Source: Anoplolepis gracilipes
Taxonomy: Eukaryota; Arthropoda; Insecta; Hymenoptera; Formicidae
DNA length: 64,000 nt
Direction of reading: 5' to 3'
Assembly (NCBI RefSeq): GCF_047496725.1
Contig: NW_027328667.1
Span: forward strand, 1,892,001 to 1,956,000
Shown here: positions 22,029 through 33,864 of the stretch, in pieces
Position numbering within the stretch: position 1 is the stretch's first letter
Layout of the letters: each line of letters opens with the position of its first letter
The notes under the pieces: model-generated
Told to the model about the DNA's origin: nothing
Databases searched by the model: none
The model's input: only the letters and a program-made list of their open reading frames with translations
Program-made: the position numbers and the translations under genes

Positions 22029-22945
22029 GAGAGAGAAGGAGAGAGAGAAGGAGAACGAGATATGAGAGAGACTTCTTGTAGAGAAGTGGATTGCGAAGGG
22101 AGAGGGGCAGGGTCGAAAGGGAGAGAGGAAAGGGAAGGGACGTGGGGTAGGAAGGGAAATAACATGTGAGGTCGTACAATGGCCAGGCTCGTGGAGGAAA
22201 GGAAGGAAGGTATATAGCAAGAGGAGGTAAGAGAACAAAGGGGATAGAGAGAGAGGAGAGAAGGGGAAAGAGAGAGAGAGAGAGAGTGAGAGTGAGGGTG
22301 AGGGTGAGAGCGAAGGGATGATGTTTATTATAAGAAACAAGGTATATTGTAAGAGTGCGGAGAGAGCAGAAAGGGAATCAAAGGGGAGAGGAAAAAAGGG
22401 AAAAAGGAGGAAAGGTAGTGAAGGATAAAGGACAAAGAGGAAGGAGCGGACAAGGTAGAAGGAGAACCGAAGAAGGGAGAAAAAAGGAGCGAAGAGAGAA
22501 GAAGGAAAGAATGAAGAAGAGGGAGAGAGGACGAGAAGAGGGATGGAGAGACAAGAGAGAAAGGGTGGGTTGTAAGGAGGGGAGATGGGAACAGTGTTGT
22601 AAAATCACACTATGGCCAGGCTCGGAGAAGAAAAGGTAGGGGGGCAGGTGTCAAGATGAAATGAGGGAATAACGGGGAGCTGGGAACGAAGGACAGGGAA
22701 CTAATAGAAAAAATAATTTTGTACATACGTAAGGGATGCTGTGTGAGTGAAGGAGATAGTGAGAGGAGACGAGTGTGTGTGCGAACCTCGGGGGACGAGG
22801 GGGTTGGGGAATAGCCGCTGAGGTCCCCGAGGGGGGGGGGTATGTTAGGAGAAATAGGTTAAGTGACTGTGGATGTAGATTAAAAGATTGTAACTCTAAG
22901 GGGATTAATTGAATAAACTACTACTACTACTACTTTTAATAAATC
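19980..22945 (+). mobile_element. Purine-rich non-LTR-type retroposon flanked by a target duplication
   Basis: About 2.9 kb of extremely purine-rich (GA) sequence interrupting the MULE-like gene. The phrase ACTTTTAATAAATC occurs at both edges (19980-19993 and 22932-22945): a target duplication of at least 14 bp, with further degenerate similarity beyond it. The insert ends in (ACT)n after GAATAAA (22910-22931), a simple-repeat tail typical of LINE-type retroposons. The plus strand has only short Glu/Arg/Lys-rich frames (for example 20797-21018 and 22355-22639); the longer minus-strand Ser/Leu/Pro frames are compositional artefacts. No endonuclease or RT motif is visible, so it is probably an internally deleted relative of the LINE at 34.6-37.1 kb; that link rests on composition only. 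Confidence 0.6.
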
Positions 22946-23183
22946 AAGTAAACGTTGTAAGAAAAATACCATAAATGCAAATAATTCCATTGCTAATATG
23001 TGGAATAAGTTATTTAAAAGTGAACCAAATGTAAATAAAATTTTTGAATGCAATAGCAGTTATTGCAATACTGTAAAAACATCATTTCCTTCAATATTAA
23101 TTAATTTTGAAACAATTGATAAAAAAAGATTTAAAAATTTACGTGACAGTATTAATTTTGAAGAATATATTCAGTTAACATAA
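22946..23183 (+). pseudogene. Peptidase-like tail of the MULE-like gene, part 2
   Basis: Resumption of the interrupted gene after the retroposon: NSIANMWNKLFKSEPN, then FECNSSYCNTVKTSFPSIL, a C-x4-C pair of the zinc-ribbon kind found inside USP-like folds, then NFEEYIQLT and a stop at 23183. Sequence then passes into the Ty3 element, so the C-terminal part is missing. Confidence 0.5.
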
Positions 23184-23210
23184 AATGTGGAACAAAGTTT
23201 TGTACTGAAA

Positions 23211-24668
23211 TAGGACTGGAAAAAATGTACACTAATTACCAAATTTTACCGTCGAGGACGCGGAAGTTTACCCTTGAAAGAGGCATGCAGCCTAATACCA
23301 GAATTCGACGGATCGCCAAATAAACTACAAGAATTTTTAAGCGCGACAACATACGCGGTCGAAAATATTGATCCATTAGACGAAGTCACTTTGTTAGGTG
23401 CTGTACTATGTACCAAATTAAAAGGCAGAGCGATGCTAGATTTTCAGACGCGAAAGATCCGAAATTTTGTACAATTAAAACAAGAACTAGAAGCGTGCTA
23501 TGCTAGTAGAAAGAGCACGACACATTTGCAAATAGAATTCAATACGCTAAAACAGAAAACCGGCGAAAGCGCAAGAGCATACGGACTGCGAACAGACAAA
23601 CTAGCAATAGAACTATACAAGTCGATGCTAGATGGACAAAATTATGCGACGGAGCACAAGCGGATAATCTTTAAAATAATACAGCAGCAAGCTTTAGAAA
23701 ATTTCCAAATCGGATTACACGACGACATTAAAACCGTGGTACGTTCTAGAGGATACATGACACTGCAAGAAGCGATATCAGCTGCGAGCGCAGAAGAGAA
23801 AGTCAAGGGATCGGCATGTGCCGGCGTACGACCAAAGAACGCTACAACGCCCATGTATAATCATGATAATAAAAGAACTGCACAATGCCAGAAGTGTGGA
23901 AAAATGGGGCATTACGGACGAGAATGCTGGACGAGTCGATACGCGACGCGATTTTCATTACCAAAACCAGAGCGACTCTCGCGCGTGAATACCATAGATA
24001 AATATTGCAACCATTGCAAAAGGATCGGACATAAGCAAGAAGAATGCTGGATACTACACGGACGACCGTATAAGGACCAGCCTAACCGTACAAAACGAAA
24101 TAAGCCGCCACGGGAAATTAAAAATCGGTATAGCAATGAAAGAAGGAAAAAGGGATCTGATTCCGCTCGAAGTAGCGACGAGGAGGAGAAAGAAGATAAG
24201 AAACAACGTCGACCTGCCGCCGAGTATCACGTATCACACGTAAAACGAACGCCTCACTCACACACAGGCCTAGACTTAGTTGCATTACCCATGCGAGAGG
24301 CAAAAGGAGGAAAAATAAATTTATTATGCGATACGGGAGCAGCCATTTCTCTTATCAAAGTGAGAAATCTAAAAGGAGAAACGATGATAACCAAAGATAA
24401 AATAACCCTCACGGGCGTGACAGGATACCAGGTATATACAATTGGACGAATAAATGCGACGATAAAGTTGCGAGATGAAAAAATAAAACATAGATTTTAT
24501 GTCGTAAAAGACGATTTTCCGATTGAGTATGAAGGGATAATAGGAATAGACTTTCTCAAAAAACAAGAAGCGATATGCAATTACTCAACGAAACAGCTAA
24601 AAATCGGACGAAATATCCTGAGACTATACCCTTATCAAAAGATCACATTACAGCCTCGGAGACGATAG
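23211..24668 (+). CDS. gag: Errantivirus-like gag with aspartic protease, 5'-truncated
   Basis: Open frame of the Ty3-type element, continuous from about 23211 (likely gag sense already; the true start and 5' LTR are missing). Capsid-like helical region IPEFDGSPNKLQEFL through QLKQELEACYAS and ARAYGLRTDKLAIELY; two CCHC knuckles (CQKCGKMGHYGREC, about 23886-23928; CNHCKRIGHKQEEC, about 24007-24048); a basic-acidic linker; and a retropepsin with LLCDTGAAISLIK (catalytic Asp near 24329). It packages and matures the element RNA. The frame overlaps pol by about 90-135 bp in the -1 sense; an A6 run at 24558-24563 lies in the overlap and is a candidate slip site. No internal stops. Confidence 0.88.
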
Positions 24669-27108
24669 TACAAGTGGCAACGACAATCAACATGATGGGA
24701 GTAACCCGAGCAGAGGAAATAATACCAGGCGTATTTATAAGGAATTGCCTAGTCAAACCCGAAGAATTCTTATGCCCTGCGAGCGTAATGAATACAAACG
24801 AAAACGAAGTCGAAATTACAATGCCACAGATAACAGTTGAGAAAATTGAAGCCGAAGACGCAATGGAGATAAATCTCGCATATTCGACAACGGCGGAGAA
24901 AAGCCTGCGACGAACCGAGAAAATATTAGAAGAGCTCCGCACCGGACACCTAAATAAGGAAGAGGAAAAAGCGATAAGAGATATTTGCGAGGAATACAGC
25001 GACGTGTTCCACACCGACGGAGAGCCACTCACATGTACGAACGCGGTGACACATCAAATTGCAACACGAGCAGACAGCGCACCGGTTAACGTACGACCAT
25101 ATCGACTGCCAGAAAAACAAAAGACGGAAGTCAATCGACAAATGCAAGAGATGCTGAATAATGGAATAATTAGGGCAAGCGTGAGTCAATGGAACGCACC
25201 TTTAATAGTCGTTCCGAAGAAATTAGATGCATCCGGAAAACAAAAATTTAGAGCGGTGGTAGACTTTCGAAAATTGAACGACCTAACAATAGGCGACTCA
25301 TTCCCTCTACCGAATATTACGGACATATTGGATCAATTAGGGAACGCAAAATATTTTACTACCTTTGACCTGACATCAGGATATCACCAGATCGAGATGG
25401 AAGAAAGTGACAAAAGTAAAACAGCGTTTTCCACGCCGTACGGACACTACGAATTTAACAGAATGCCGTTTGGATTGAAAAACGCACCCGCCACATTCCA
25501 GCGATTAATGAACGCCGTGTTAAGCGGATTGCAAAGAATAAAGTGTCTAGTCTATTTAGACGATATTGTAATTTTTGGAGCTAGTCTAAAGGAACACAAT
25601 AAAAGATTAATCGAAGTATTAAAAAGATTACGGAAAAAACGACTAAAATTACAGCCCGACAAATGTGAATTCCTGAGAAAGGAAGTGACATATCTCGGAC
25701 ACATAATTACGGAGAACGGAATATCACCCGACCTAATCAAATTAAAAGCTGTAAAAAATTTTCGGACGCCAAAAAAGGTCAAGGATGTACAAGCATTTAT
25801 AGGATTGGCCGGATATTATCGGAAATTTATTGAAAATTTTTCCAAAATAGCGAAACCACTCACAAAATTAACCAAGAAAGAAAACAGATTCGAGTGGACG
25901 CAAGCGCAACAGAACGCCTTTAAATTACTAAAAGAAAAACTAACGACAGCACCGGTACTAAAGTACCCAGATTTTACGAAAGACTGAGCTGACACGTAGC
26001 GGATATCAATGCGATTAAAGAGGAAGAGGCACGCGACACGAGAACAAGGCAAGAATACACGGAAGATGAGAAGCAAAAGATATACGAATACCATGACGCC
26101 CCCTAGGAGGACATCAGGGAATCGAACGAACGATAAATCGAATTCGACTAATGCATAATTAGAAGGGAATAACAAAAGACGTCGAAAATTATATAGTGAA
26201 ATGCGAACTATGCCAACGAAATAAACTGTCAAGAAAAAATAAGGCACCGTTAATAATCACGGACACTGCCGATAAGCCATTCGGAAAATGTGCACTAGAT
26301 ATAGTCGGACCATTAACAATTACAACTACTGGAAATAAATATATCTTAACCTTCCAAGATAATCTAACAAAATTTAGTAAAGCAATACCAGTAGCGAACC
26401 AAGAAGCCGCAACAATCGCCAAAGAATTTGCAACGAAAATAATATTCGAACGTGGTATTCTAGAAAAAATACTAACCGACCAAGGAACAAATTTCCTAAG
26501 TAAAATGTTTAAGAACACTTGCAAACTATTAAAGATCGAAAAGATACAAACGACAGCGTATCATCCGGAGAGCAACGGAGCGCTGGAAAGATCACATCGT
26601 ACACTAGCCGAGTATCTACGACACTATCAACGCAGATCAAACCGACTGGGACGAATGGATCCCATACGCAATGTTCACGTATAATACTACCCCACATACA
26701 GCGACAGGATTAACACCGTTCGAACTAATTTACGGACACAGAGCAACCCTACCGACAAGTCTATCGCAACCGCCAAAATCTACATACACGTACGAAGACT
26801 GCGCAAGCAAACTGCGAGAAAAGTTACGCGCAACGCAACAGGTTGCAAAGGAGCACCTACGCAACGAAAAAATAAAAGCGAAGGAAAATTACGATAAGAA
26901 GACACGCAAAACTACATTCAAAGTAGGAGAGAAAGTCCTGCTACACGACGAAACGGTTCGTAGAGGGCGATCAAAGAAGTTAGATTCCCTATGGCTCGGA
27001 CCCTATCTAATTACCGAGAAGAATTCGGACGTAAACTATACAATAAAAATGGGAAGAAGGACGATACGCGTACACGTAAACCGATTGAAAGCGTTCATCG
27101 AAAATTAG
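24533..27108 (+). pseudogene. pol: Errantivirus-like pol: RT and integrase, RNase H deleted
   Basis: RT piece open to 25987: FRAVVDFRKLNDLT, FTTFDLTSGYHQIEM, SDKSKTAFSTPYGHYEFNRMP, LKNAPATFQRLMN and catalytic YLDD (25553-25564), ending APVLKYPDFTKD at a stop. The expected RNase H (about 130 residues) is absent: the next recognisable phrase (HVADINAIKEEEA, about 25992) belongs after it, so an internal deletion is likely. The integrase has a frameshift near 26100 and TGG to TAG near 26159; zinc pair CELCQ; core ALDIVGPL, ILTDQGTNF, HPESNGALERSHRTL (D, D, E all present). A frame change near 26660 leads to the C-terminal piece 26671-27108 with YNTTPHTATGLTPFELIYGH and LWLGPYLI. Non-functional. 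Confidence 0.9.
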
Positions 27109-27679
27109 AATAGTAAACGGCGACGTGCGCGGAGGAAGGCGATAGAGAAGCGAAGAAAGGAAAAATAAATAAAATAAATTCTACCTTAAAAAGGGCGACC
27201 GTGGCAACGGCCGCGAACGGGACGATAAAGGCTCCCGTAATATTGAAGGCACCCCGGTCCCAAATGTGGCGACCGCGCCCTGACAGCCACCACCGGTGAG
27301 GAGGCACCGAGGTAAACGGGATAGGCTCAAATACCACCTCGGAAATACGAGGCACCACTCGCGAAATAAAACTGCGGGAAAAGTGGTCTTCCGCGGGCTC
27401 TTCGCGAGAAATAAGATCATCACTGTCACGCACAACCTGCTGGGCACTCGAAAAGTGTACTTCACTCGCGTTAGGAGCCATGAACACAACCGAACAGAGG
27501 GAAGACAACGCGGATAAACTGCACGGGAATGCGACTGAAGACTAACTAAGAGCAAGGAAAGAACAGCGAACGTAGCCACATATACAAAAGCGCAACGCGA
27601 ATAAAGAATGCACGAAACATTCTAAGAAAGCGCAGTGATATAATATGATACTATTTATATTACAGGAGTCTAATTACTT

Positions 27680-29476
27680 GGAGCACAGTCAGGACAGAAA
27701 AAGCTGACACCGACGAAGCCTGGGAAATAGAAAGATTCTCACAGGAACCAGGCATATATTTCGAGAAGATAGGAAAAATCATTCAAGTAGAGTCCACATG
27801 AAAAATGGTAATCAAAACGGACATTTCCGCAATAGATTACAAAAGCAGTTAGTAGGATACATGGCGCAAACGAGAGCGTTATGCTGTGACAAACCTCTGG
27901 AAGAAAAAATGAAAAGAACTTGCAGCCTCTTACTGCAACTGACAGAACAGGAGTACGAAAAATCAGTAACTCTATTAACACGTCTAAGAACGACCTATCG
28001 GTTAGCAAGGAAAACAAGGAGAGGACTCGTAGATGGACTAGGACCCATAGCCAAAACGCTATTCGGCACGATGGATGCCGACGACGAAAAAATAATTAAC
28101 GAACAATTGAAAATGCTAGAAGGATATCAACAAACACTACAGCATACGTTGAAGAATCAAATTAAAGTGTTAAACGCAACCATTGCACATGTAGAAGAAT
28201 CAGAAAAAATAATACAAGAAAATGAAGACAAGTTTTTAAATGTGACAGAGAAAATGCGACAAAGCTGGATACAGATAAAAACAGGATTCAGACACAGAGA
28301 AGAGATGGACGAACATTTCATCGTATTAAACGCGATCATCAGAAGATTAATAATGGATATTACCGATATCGTAACGCATTTAAATAGCGCGAAAAGCGAA
28401 ATAATAAACATAAGAGTAGTACCGATCGTAACCATAATAAATAATCTTAAGGAAATCGCGGCACAAATACCGCAAGGAACGCACTTTCCGTTCAACATTG
28501 CACCAGAAAATTGGGGAGAGATCGAGAAATTTATAAAAATAAGCGCATACTACGATAGTATAGGAATAATTACGATAGTAAGATTTCTATTAATAATGTA
28601 CCCTACATACGAGATAATAAAAGCAATCCCTCTACCCGTCCATAAACAAGACGACACATTTATATGTATAGAAGTAAGTCAACCGATAATAGCGATAGAC
28701 ACCGATAGTCGAACGTATTTTACAACCACGGAAAGCGAATTAGAAAAATGTATGCGAAACGACAACCAATATGTATGCGAAAGAAGTCATCCGACACATC
28801 ACATAGACAGCCAAGCGTTATGCGAGGTACAGACATACGTACGAACAGACACACATACAAACAGCTGCAACACACGACACATACACGCCAACTCAACGAT
28901 ATAGATAACGCTGAGTGACGCGAACTCGTGGATATACTCTGCTAGGAAAAGACAACCAATAGAAATAACATGTAGTAACGGAGTAACAAAGAAAACCGAA
29001 ATCAAAAGGTCAGGGCGAATAACAATAAAAGAAAAATGTAAATTAGTAACGCCCGACATAATAATAAAAGCGAACAAACCCTCCACAACAACGTATATAA
29101 ATACAAAGATACCCGACTACAACTTAACAAACATATTGAAAAAACAGACGAACCAAAAAACAATGTAGAAAGCATAAAATTAAGAAAAATAATACGGAAC
29201 CCATCCGAATTAATGAAACTGAGTAACACACTGACCGAGACAGATAGACAGATAAATAAAGACAGTCTATTAATACGAGAACATGTAATCTATCTCGCGA
29301 TATCAGGTATCACAGGAACAATAATTATACTCAGCATTGTAGTGTTAACTCACCTAGTAAGAAGGAAGCAAACGAAAAAAGAACAACAGGACAAAATAAG
29401 CACAATTCAAATAAGCATACCACGAGTACAAAGAGAAAAAATTATGACAGACCTTACCAACCCGACACAACACTAG
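27680..29476 (+). pseudogene. env: Baculovirus-F-like envelope gene (env) of the errantivirus-like element, broken
   Basis: Env of the kind shared by insect errantiviruses and baculovirus F proteins. Main open piece 27798-28904. Visible are a furin-type site RKTRR (about 28007-28021) followed by a Gly-rich hydrophobic fusion-peptide-like stretch GLVDGLGPIAKTLFG, and long coiled-coil helices after it. A separate piece 29213-29476 holds the transmembrane helix (IYLAISGITGTIIILSIVVL, about 29289-29350) and a short basic tail. The N-terminal portion upstream of 27798 contains at least two stops, and the reading sense is lost between about 28900 and 29210. A cell-entry role is family knowledge; this copy cannot make the full protein. 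Confidence 0.85.
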
Positions 29477-29586
29477 ATGACGGAAACAACACAGCCATGT
29501 TATATTAATAAGACAGACTGTAAGAACATAGACTAAGAAGCGAAAATAAGGTAAAGAAAATTTACCGCTAGTAAATTTTCTTTTCC

Positions 29587-29600
29587 CAAAGGGGGAAGGA
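29587..29600 (+). other. Polypurine tract
   Basis: AAAGGGGGAAGGA immediately precedes TGTCGTAACC at 29601; this is the usual plus-strand primer next to a 3' LTR. Confidence 0.75.
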
Positions 29601-30050
29601 TGTCGTAACCCGAGACACTTACCTGGAAAGGAAAAGTAAATACATAAAATTAAGAAATAAGAAATTAAAATCAAGCAAGCAAAGCAAAGTATTAAAAGAA
29701 TTAAATAGAAAGATTAAGAAAGAAAAATAAGACGTGACTAAAAAGAAAGCAAGTTACGGTCAAGCTGAATAAGCATTACGACATCCGAGCACGGAGCACG
29801 TCCCGCGCTCCGACCCGGAAAACCTCATCCTTCCACCCTCGAAATTAAAGCGATATATAAACCGATCGCGAGACCCATCGCGGTCGCTCGTAAGAAAGTA
29901 GCTAATAAGAGAGCCGCGCGTAAATAAGTTATTGACCTATCTACACGGTTCGTCCACACGACGACCGAATACGCGAGTTAACAGAAGTGTGAGAATAGTG
30001 TAACAGTACGACCGAAATATATTCTTTTACTAAACAAGTACGGAGTGCGT
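29601..30050 (+). repeat. 3' LTR of the errantivirus-like element (right edge approximate)
   Basis: Starts TGTCGTAACC right after the polypurine tract. Contains a TATATAAA box at 29854-29861 and an AATAAG-type region. The 5' LTR is not in the window, so the right edge cannot be fixed by comparison; it must lie before the transposase remnant that begins about 30055. Confidence 0.6.
29854..29861 (+). promoter_or_regulatory. TATA box within the LTR
   Basis: TATATAAA about 250 bp into the LTR, placed to start transcription around 29885-29890. Inferred from motif only. Confidence 0.45.
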
Positions 30051-30054
30051 TTAT

Positions 30055-30678
30055 TTGCTGCCTGAGTTCCAACTCTTTGGGCGAATATCCCGGAAGACCC
30101 TATCCTCACGGCACGGGCACAACAATTCACACAACACTCATTATTGGAATGATGAGAATCCTCGACTTACCCGCCTTAGAATTTTCCAGACTCGTTGGAA
30201 GAGGAACGTCTGGGCAGGAATTATAGGAAGACGAATAATGGGCCCAGTTTATCTTCCAGATAATTTAAATGGCGCAAGTTATTTAGAATTTCTGGAGAAT
30301 ACATTGCCAGAATTTTTGGAAGATATCCCTCTGGCCGAGAGGAATAATATTCTTTTTCAACAAGATGGTACCGGGTCACACAATGCCACAGTTGTATCAA
30401 GATACTGAAATCCGCAGTTTCCTCGACGCTGGATGGGTCGATATGGTCCAATACATTGGCCTAAAAGATCTTCAAATCTTAACCTATTAGATTTTTTTAT
30501 GGGGTAATTGTAAGGAGATTGTTTATAGAAAACTGCCTGAAACCATTGAGGATCTGGACTTCATGAAGCAATTTGGTTTATTGAAGAAAACATGTTAGAA
30601 AATCTGCAAATTAATATGTCAAGACGTTTAAGAGCTTGCGTTGCGATGGACGGAAGCCATTTTGAACATCTTTTGTGA
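30055..30678 (+). pseudogene. Mariner/Tc1-type transposase, C-terminal part
   Basis: DDE transposase remnant: HYWNDENPR, NVWAGIIGRRIMGPVYLPD, YLEFLENTLPEFLEDIPLAE, ILFQQDGTGSHN (second Asp), then a stop at 30408, followed by FPRRWMGRYGPIHWPKRS and LLDFFMG with the Pro-Asp of the usual SPDLTPLDFF replaced by SNLNLLDFF, and finally HFEHLL with TGA at 30676-30678. N-terminal HTH region missing. Same family as 41153-42219 and 56342-56745. Confidence 0.8.
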
Positions 30679-31790
30679 AGAAAAATAAAATTAAATCCGT
30701 CCTTTTCAGAGCGAACAAATCCGTCCTTTTTAGGGCGATTAAACGGTTTTTCGTTGAGAACATTTTTGCAAAACAAGAGAGAGAGAGAAATTTTGTAACC
30801 CTCGCGTAAAAAAAAGTCATATTTAATTTTTGTTCAAATATTTATAATAACGAATTGAAAATAAAACAGAACAATGTATTTTAGTATACATATTATTATA
30901 TGCCAAACAAAAAAAATATGATATTTTAAAAAACTAGTCACACTCAATAACAAAATACGTAAGAGAAAAGAAAAAACACAATTATCGATTAATGAAAATA
31001 ACACATAAGGTTCTTTACTTATCTTGAAAAAGTTAAAAAAATTTTTATTAATTTTTATTAATTAAAGTTTGGGTTGTATTTTTCATTACTTTGCGGATTA
31101 TAATGGTTAGATATATTGGCAAAATACATTGTGTTTTTTATTTTTGCTTTATCATTGTAGATATTTAAATACAAAATTAAATAATGCAGCTTTTTTTGTT
31201 GCGCGGAATGTATGTCACGTTATGTGCGAAACTCTTTTCATGTTCAATTTCTCTATTATCGAAGCTCATATCAGTGCTATTTCATGAGTGCGCAGTAGAA
31301 TTAGGTACAAAACAGTCAGAAAGTAAATAGTAACAAATTATAACCAAACTCAAACAATTCTTTATAAATAATAATAGTGAATTGGTAATATTTTGCTGTG
31401 TGATTATGTGCGGAAATTGTGAGTGATAGTGTTGTAGTGATATTTTCAATAATATTTATTGTGAAATTGTAAAAGGTGAAGTGAGAAATTTTTAAGCTGC
31501 TATTGATAAAATAAACCCCCATAAAGGAATACAAATACTTGTCGATTCTCTTAAAGGTAACAATATTTTAATAAAATTTTAATTTCTATTTTAGTCTTCG
31601 TTTATCCGTTTCTAGTTTATTTGCCATTCTTGTAAAAATTGCGTTATCGAAATTTCACTCTCGAGACTTCTTTAAATTCACAACGATCTTTATAAGAATA
31701 ATAATTATACAGATTATAATTTTAATGCTCATTAAAAAATCTCTCTTGACCGAAATCCATAACAAGACTCCCTTTTTTTAAGTAACCGTC
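30679..31790. other. AT-rich spacer, nothing recognisable
   Basis: Low-complexity AT-rich sequence with a short GA run near 30775. No gene, RNA or repeat boundary that I can support. Confidence 0.5.
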
Positions 31791-31792
31791 TT

Positions 31793-32402
31793 CGTGCAAC
31801 GCTCCTTCTATTGTCGTCGCCGACTTCAGACCGATCGATATATTGATTTTTCGGCTCAGCTGAGAGAGTCAATCAATATTTTTTCAAAGACGGACGACAC
31901 AGACATCACAGACACAACACTTGATTGACACAATACAGTTTAAGCGATAACAAATTTACTGTTTATTCACTCACTACCGATTCACCGATACACACATCGC
32001 GTGTAGCAATCAGCTGATTGTAGCGTCTGACGGTCGGCGATCCGGAATAATTTTTGGTCATTAAAGTAACGTTATTTTAAAGAACACGTATTCCTGACAT
32101 AATTCTAAGACGTTTTCTTTTTTACCAAAATGTTATTTAAAGCATAATTTTATGTTATAAGATAAAATAGTTAGCGACTTATACGGTGGTAATCACCCGT
32201 CGGACGGTCAGCTGCGCCGGCGCTCGCGGCGCGTCGCGCCGCTCCTGCCTGCCTTCTATACTCGACGTGTGATTTGCTAACTATTTTTGCTTATAACTCA
32301 AAAAATACGCTTCAAATCAAATTTTAGTAAAGGAAAAATTGTTTTAGAATTCGCTTAAGAATATGTCATTTTAAGGACATCAGATTGTTTTAAATCACCC
32401 TG
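31793..32402. mobile_element. TIR MITE, family A, truncated left, with internal insertion
   Basis: Right arm as in 8871-9621 and 54616-55399, ending CACCCTG before TA. The interior has CGATCGATATATTGATTTT, CAGCTGAGAG, CACATCGCGTGTAGCAATC. About 100 bp absent from the other copies (31870-31975) interrupts it. Left terminal repeat missing. Confidence 0.7.
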
Positions 32403-32759
32403 TATATATGCATACACACATGTGTGTGTACATGCGCGTGTGTCCATACATGACACGTATGTGCGCATGACTTCCCATTTCTTGTCATGTACTTGATTTT
32501 AGTTGACTATTTCCCGAGGTCATAAGCTAGCGTTGAAATGATCCCCCATTTTTCCAAGAGTGAGTTTGTTGTTCGCCTGCCATCGACCTTATTTTGCCTT
32601 CTTTCACTAGCTGGCTTTAGAACTTTATTTTGTGAATAGCCAAAATAGTAACCAGGATAATACTATGAATATATGTGATTTTAATTTTTCCTGGGTTTCA
32701 TATTTTAATATGTTGTACGTACACAGTTTTTTGGACGATTCAGTCTCGTGGTCCGTGAT

Positions 32760-33135
32760 TTGGATATAAAAATGTCATACATGGGCATGAATAAATTACG
32801 TTCATTTATTCAAGTTCAAGGATGTTTTGCTCAATTGTTTACATAACAATGTGATGTACAAAATTTCATATAAAGACTGCCTCGTATGTTAGTCAGACGC
32901 GAGTAGATTTTTAACAAGAATCAAAAAATGAATATAAAAATCACATTAATAGAAATACCACACAAAAATCTGTTATCACGGATAGCATAATCATGAATTT
33001 GACTGAAATAATGTGGAAATTTTGAATGCGAACTTTTCTGAATAAAACTTGTATTGTAAATGCTTATTAGACGTCAAAGAAATAGTTTAAATCAACGAAA
33101 AATACAGAATGCTTACATTATACGTACACGTCTAT
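32760..33135 (+). pseudogene. Relic of a Penelope-like GIY-YIG domain
   Basis: Degraded DNA corresponding to the PLE 2 endonuclease region: a NNVMYKISYKDC-like start at about 32848, then TRIK, YKNHINRNTTQKSVIT (about 32930-32980), EFD-like and K-NSLN-like remnants and ATACAGAATGC matching PLE 2. Many stops and frame changes. Recognisable only by order of phrases. Confidence 0.6.
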
Positions 33136-33673
33136 TGTTGAAAATACCTTTTGTAAATAGCGATTTTTTATTTTCACTTGTATGTCAGACGCGTTGAGCG
33201 ACGGTTGAATATGCTTTGTCACAATTATATAGTACGTTTAAGATCTACAATATAATAAGTTTCTTCTTGCTTTCTATTGCTTTTCTTTTAATTTTATTAT
33301 TATAGTGTTATATTGGAATGTGCATTTGAGCACTGATTCGGTATTTTGTTTGTAAAGTTTGAAGTCTGTAAGAAACTTATTTTGCATGTCTGCGTATTTT
33401 TCAATGTTTTAATGTTATACTTATATATTCTTACGTTGTATTTTATAATTATATACTAGAACAGTTTAAACGCGCGCGCCATTTATCTTGTTTATGTTTA
33501 TATTGTGTTGTATAATTATATTGTATATGTTAAAGTTAAGCGTTATAGTTTTTTTCCGCAATGCTAATTGATTGTTAAATATTTAATTTTAATATTTACG
33601 GTTGGTTTTAAAAAAGCATTCTTTTTTCTTTTTTTTTCTTTCTCTCTCTTTCTCTTTCTTTATTTAATATATA

Positions 33674-33850
33674 TACAGGGTGTTCGGCAACAAGTGGGAC
33701 AAAATTTAAGGAGTAATTCTACAAGATAAAATAAGACAAAAATCATGAATAACAAAATTGCGATAGAGGCTTCGTTTTTTAGTTATAAATATTTGAAAAT
33801 TTGCGTGAAAGGTGCCTGAAGCATGGTAAATCGCAAAATTTTTGGTGTGC
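33674..33850. mobile_element. Possible MITE end with TACAGGGTGTTCGGCAACA
   Basis: A TA-flanked CAGGGTGTTC terminus typical of insect TIR elements, followed by AGTGGGACAAAATTTAAGG. No partner terminus found nearby. Confidence 0.4.
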
Positions 33851-33864
33851 GTAGACTACATCGG

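Noticed and set aside
20814..22340. Long minus-strand Ser/Leu/Pro-rich open frames
   Set aside because: Shadow of purine-rich sequence on the opposite strand; no motif and no complexity.
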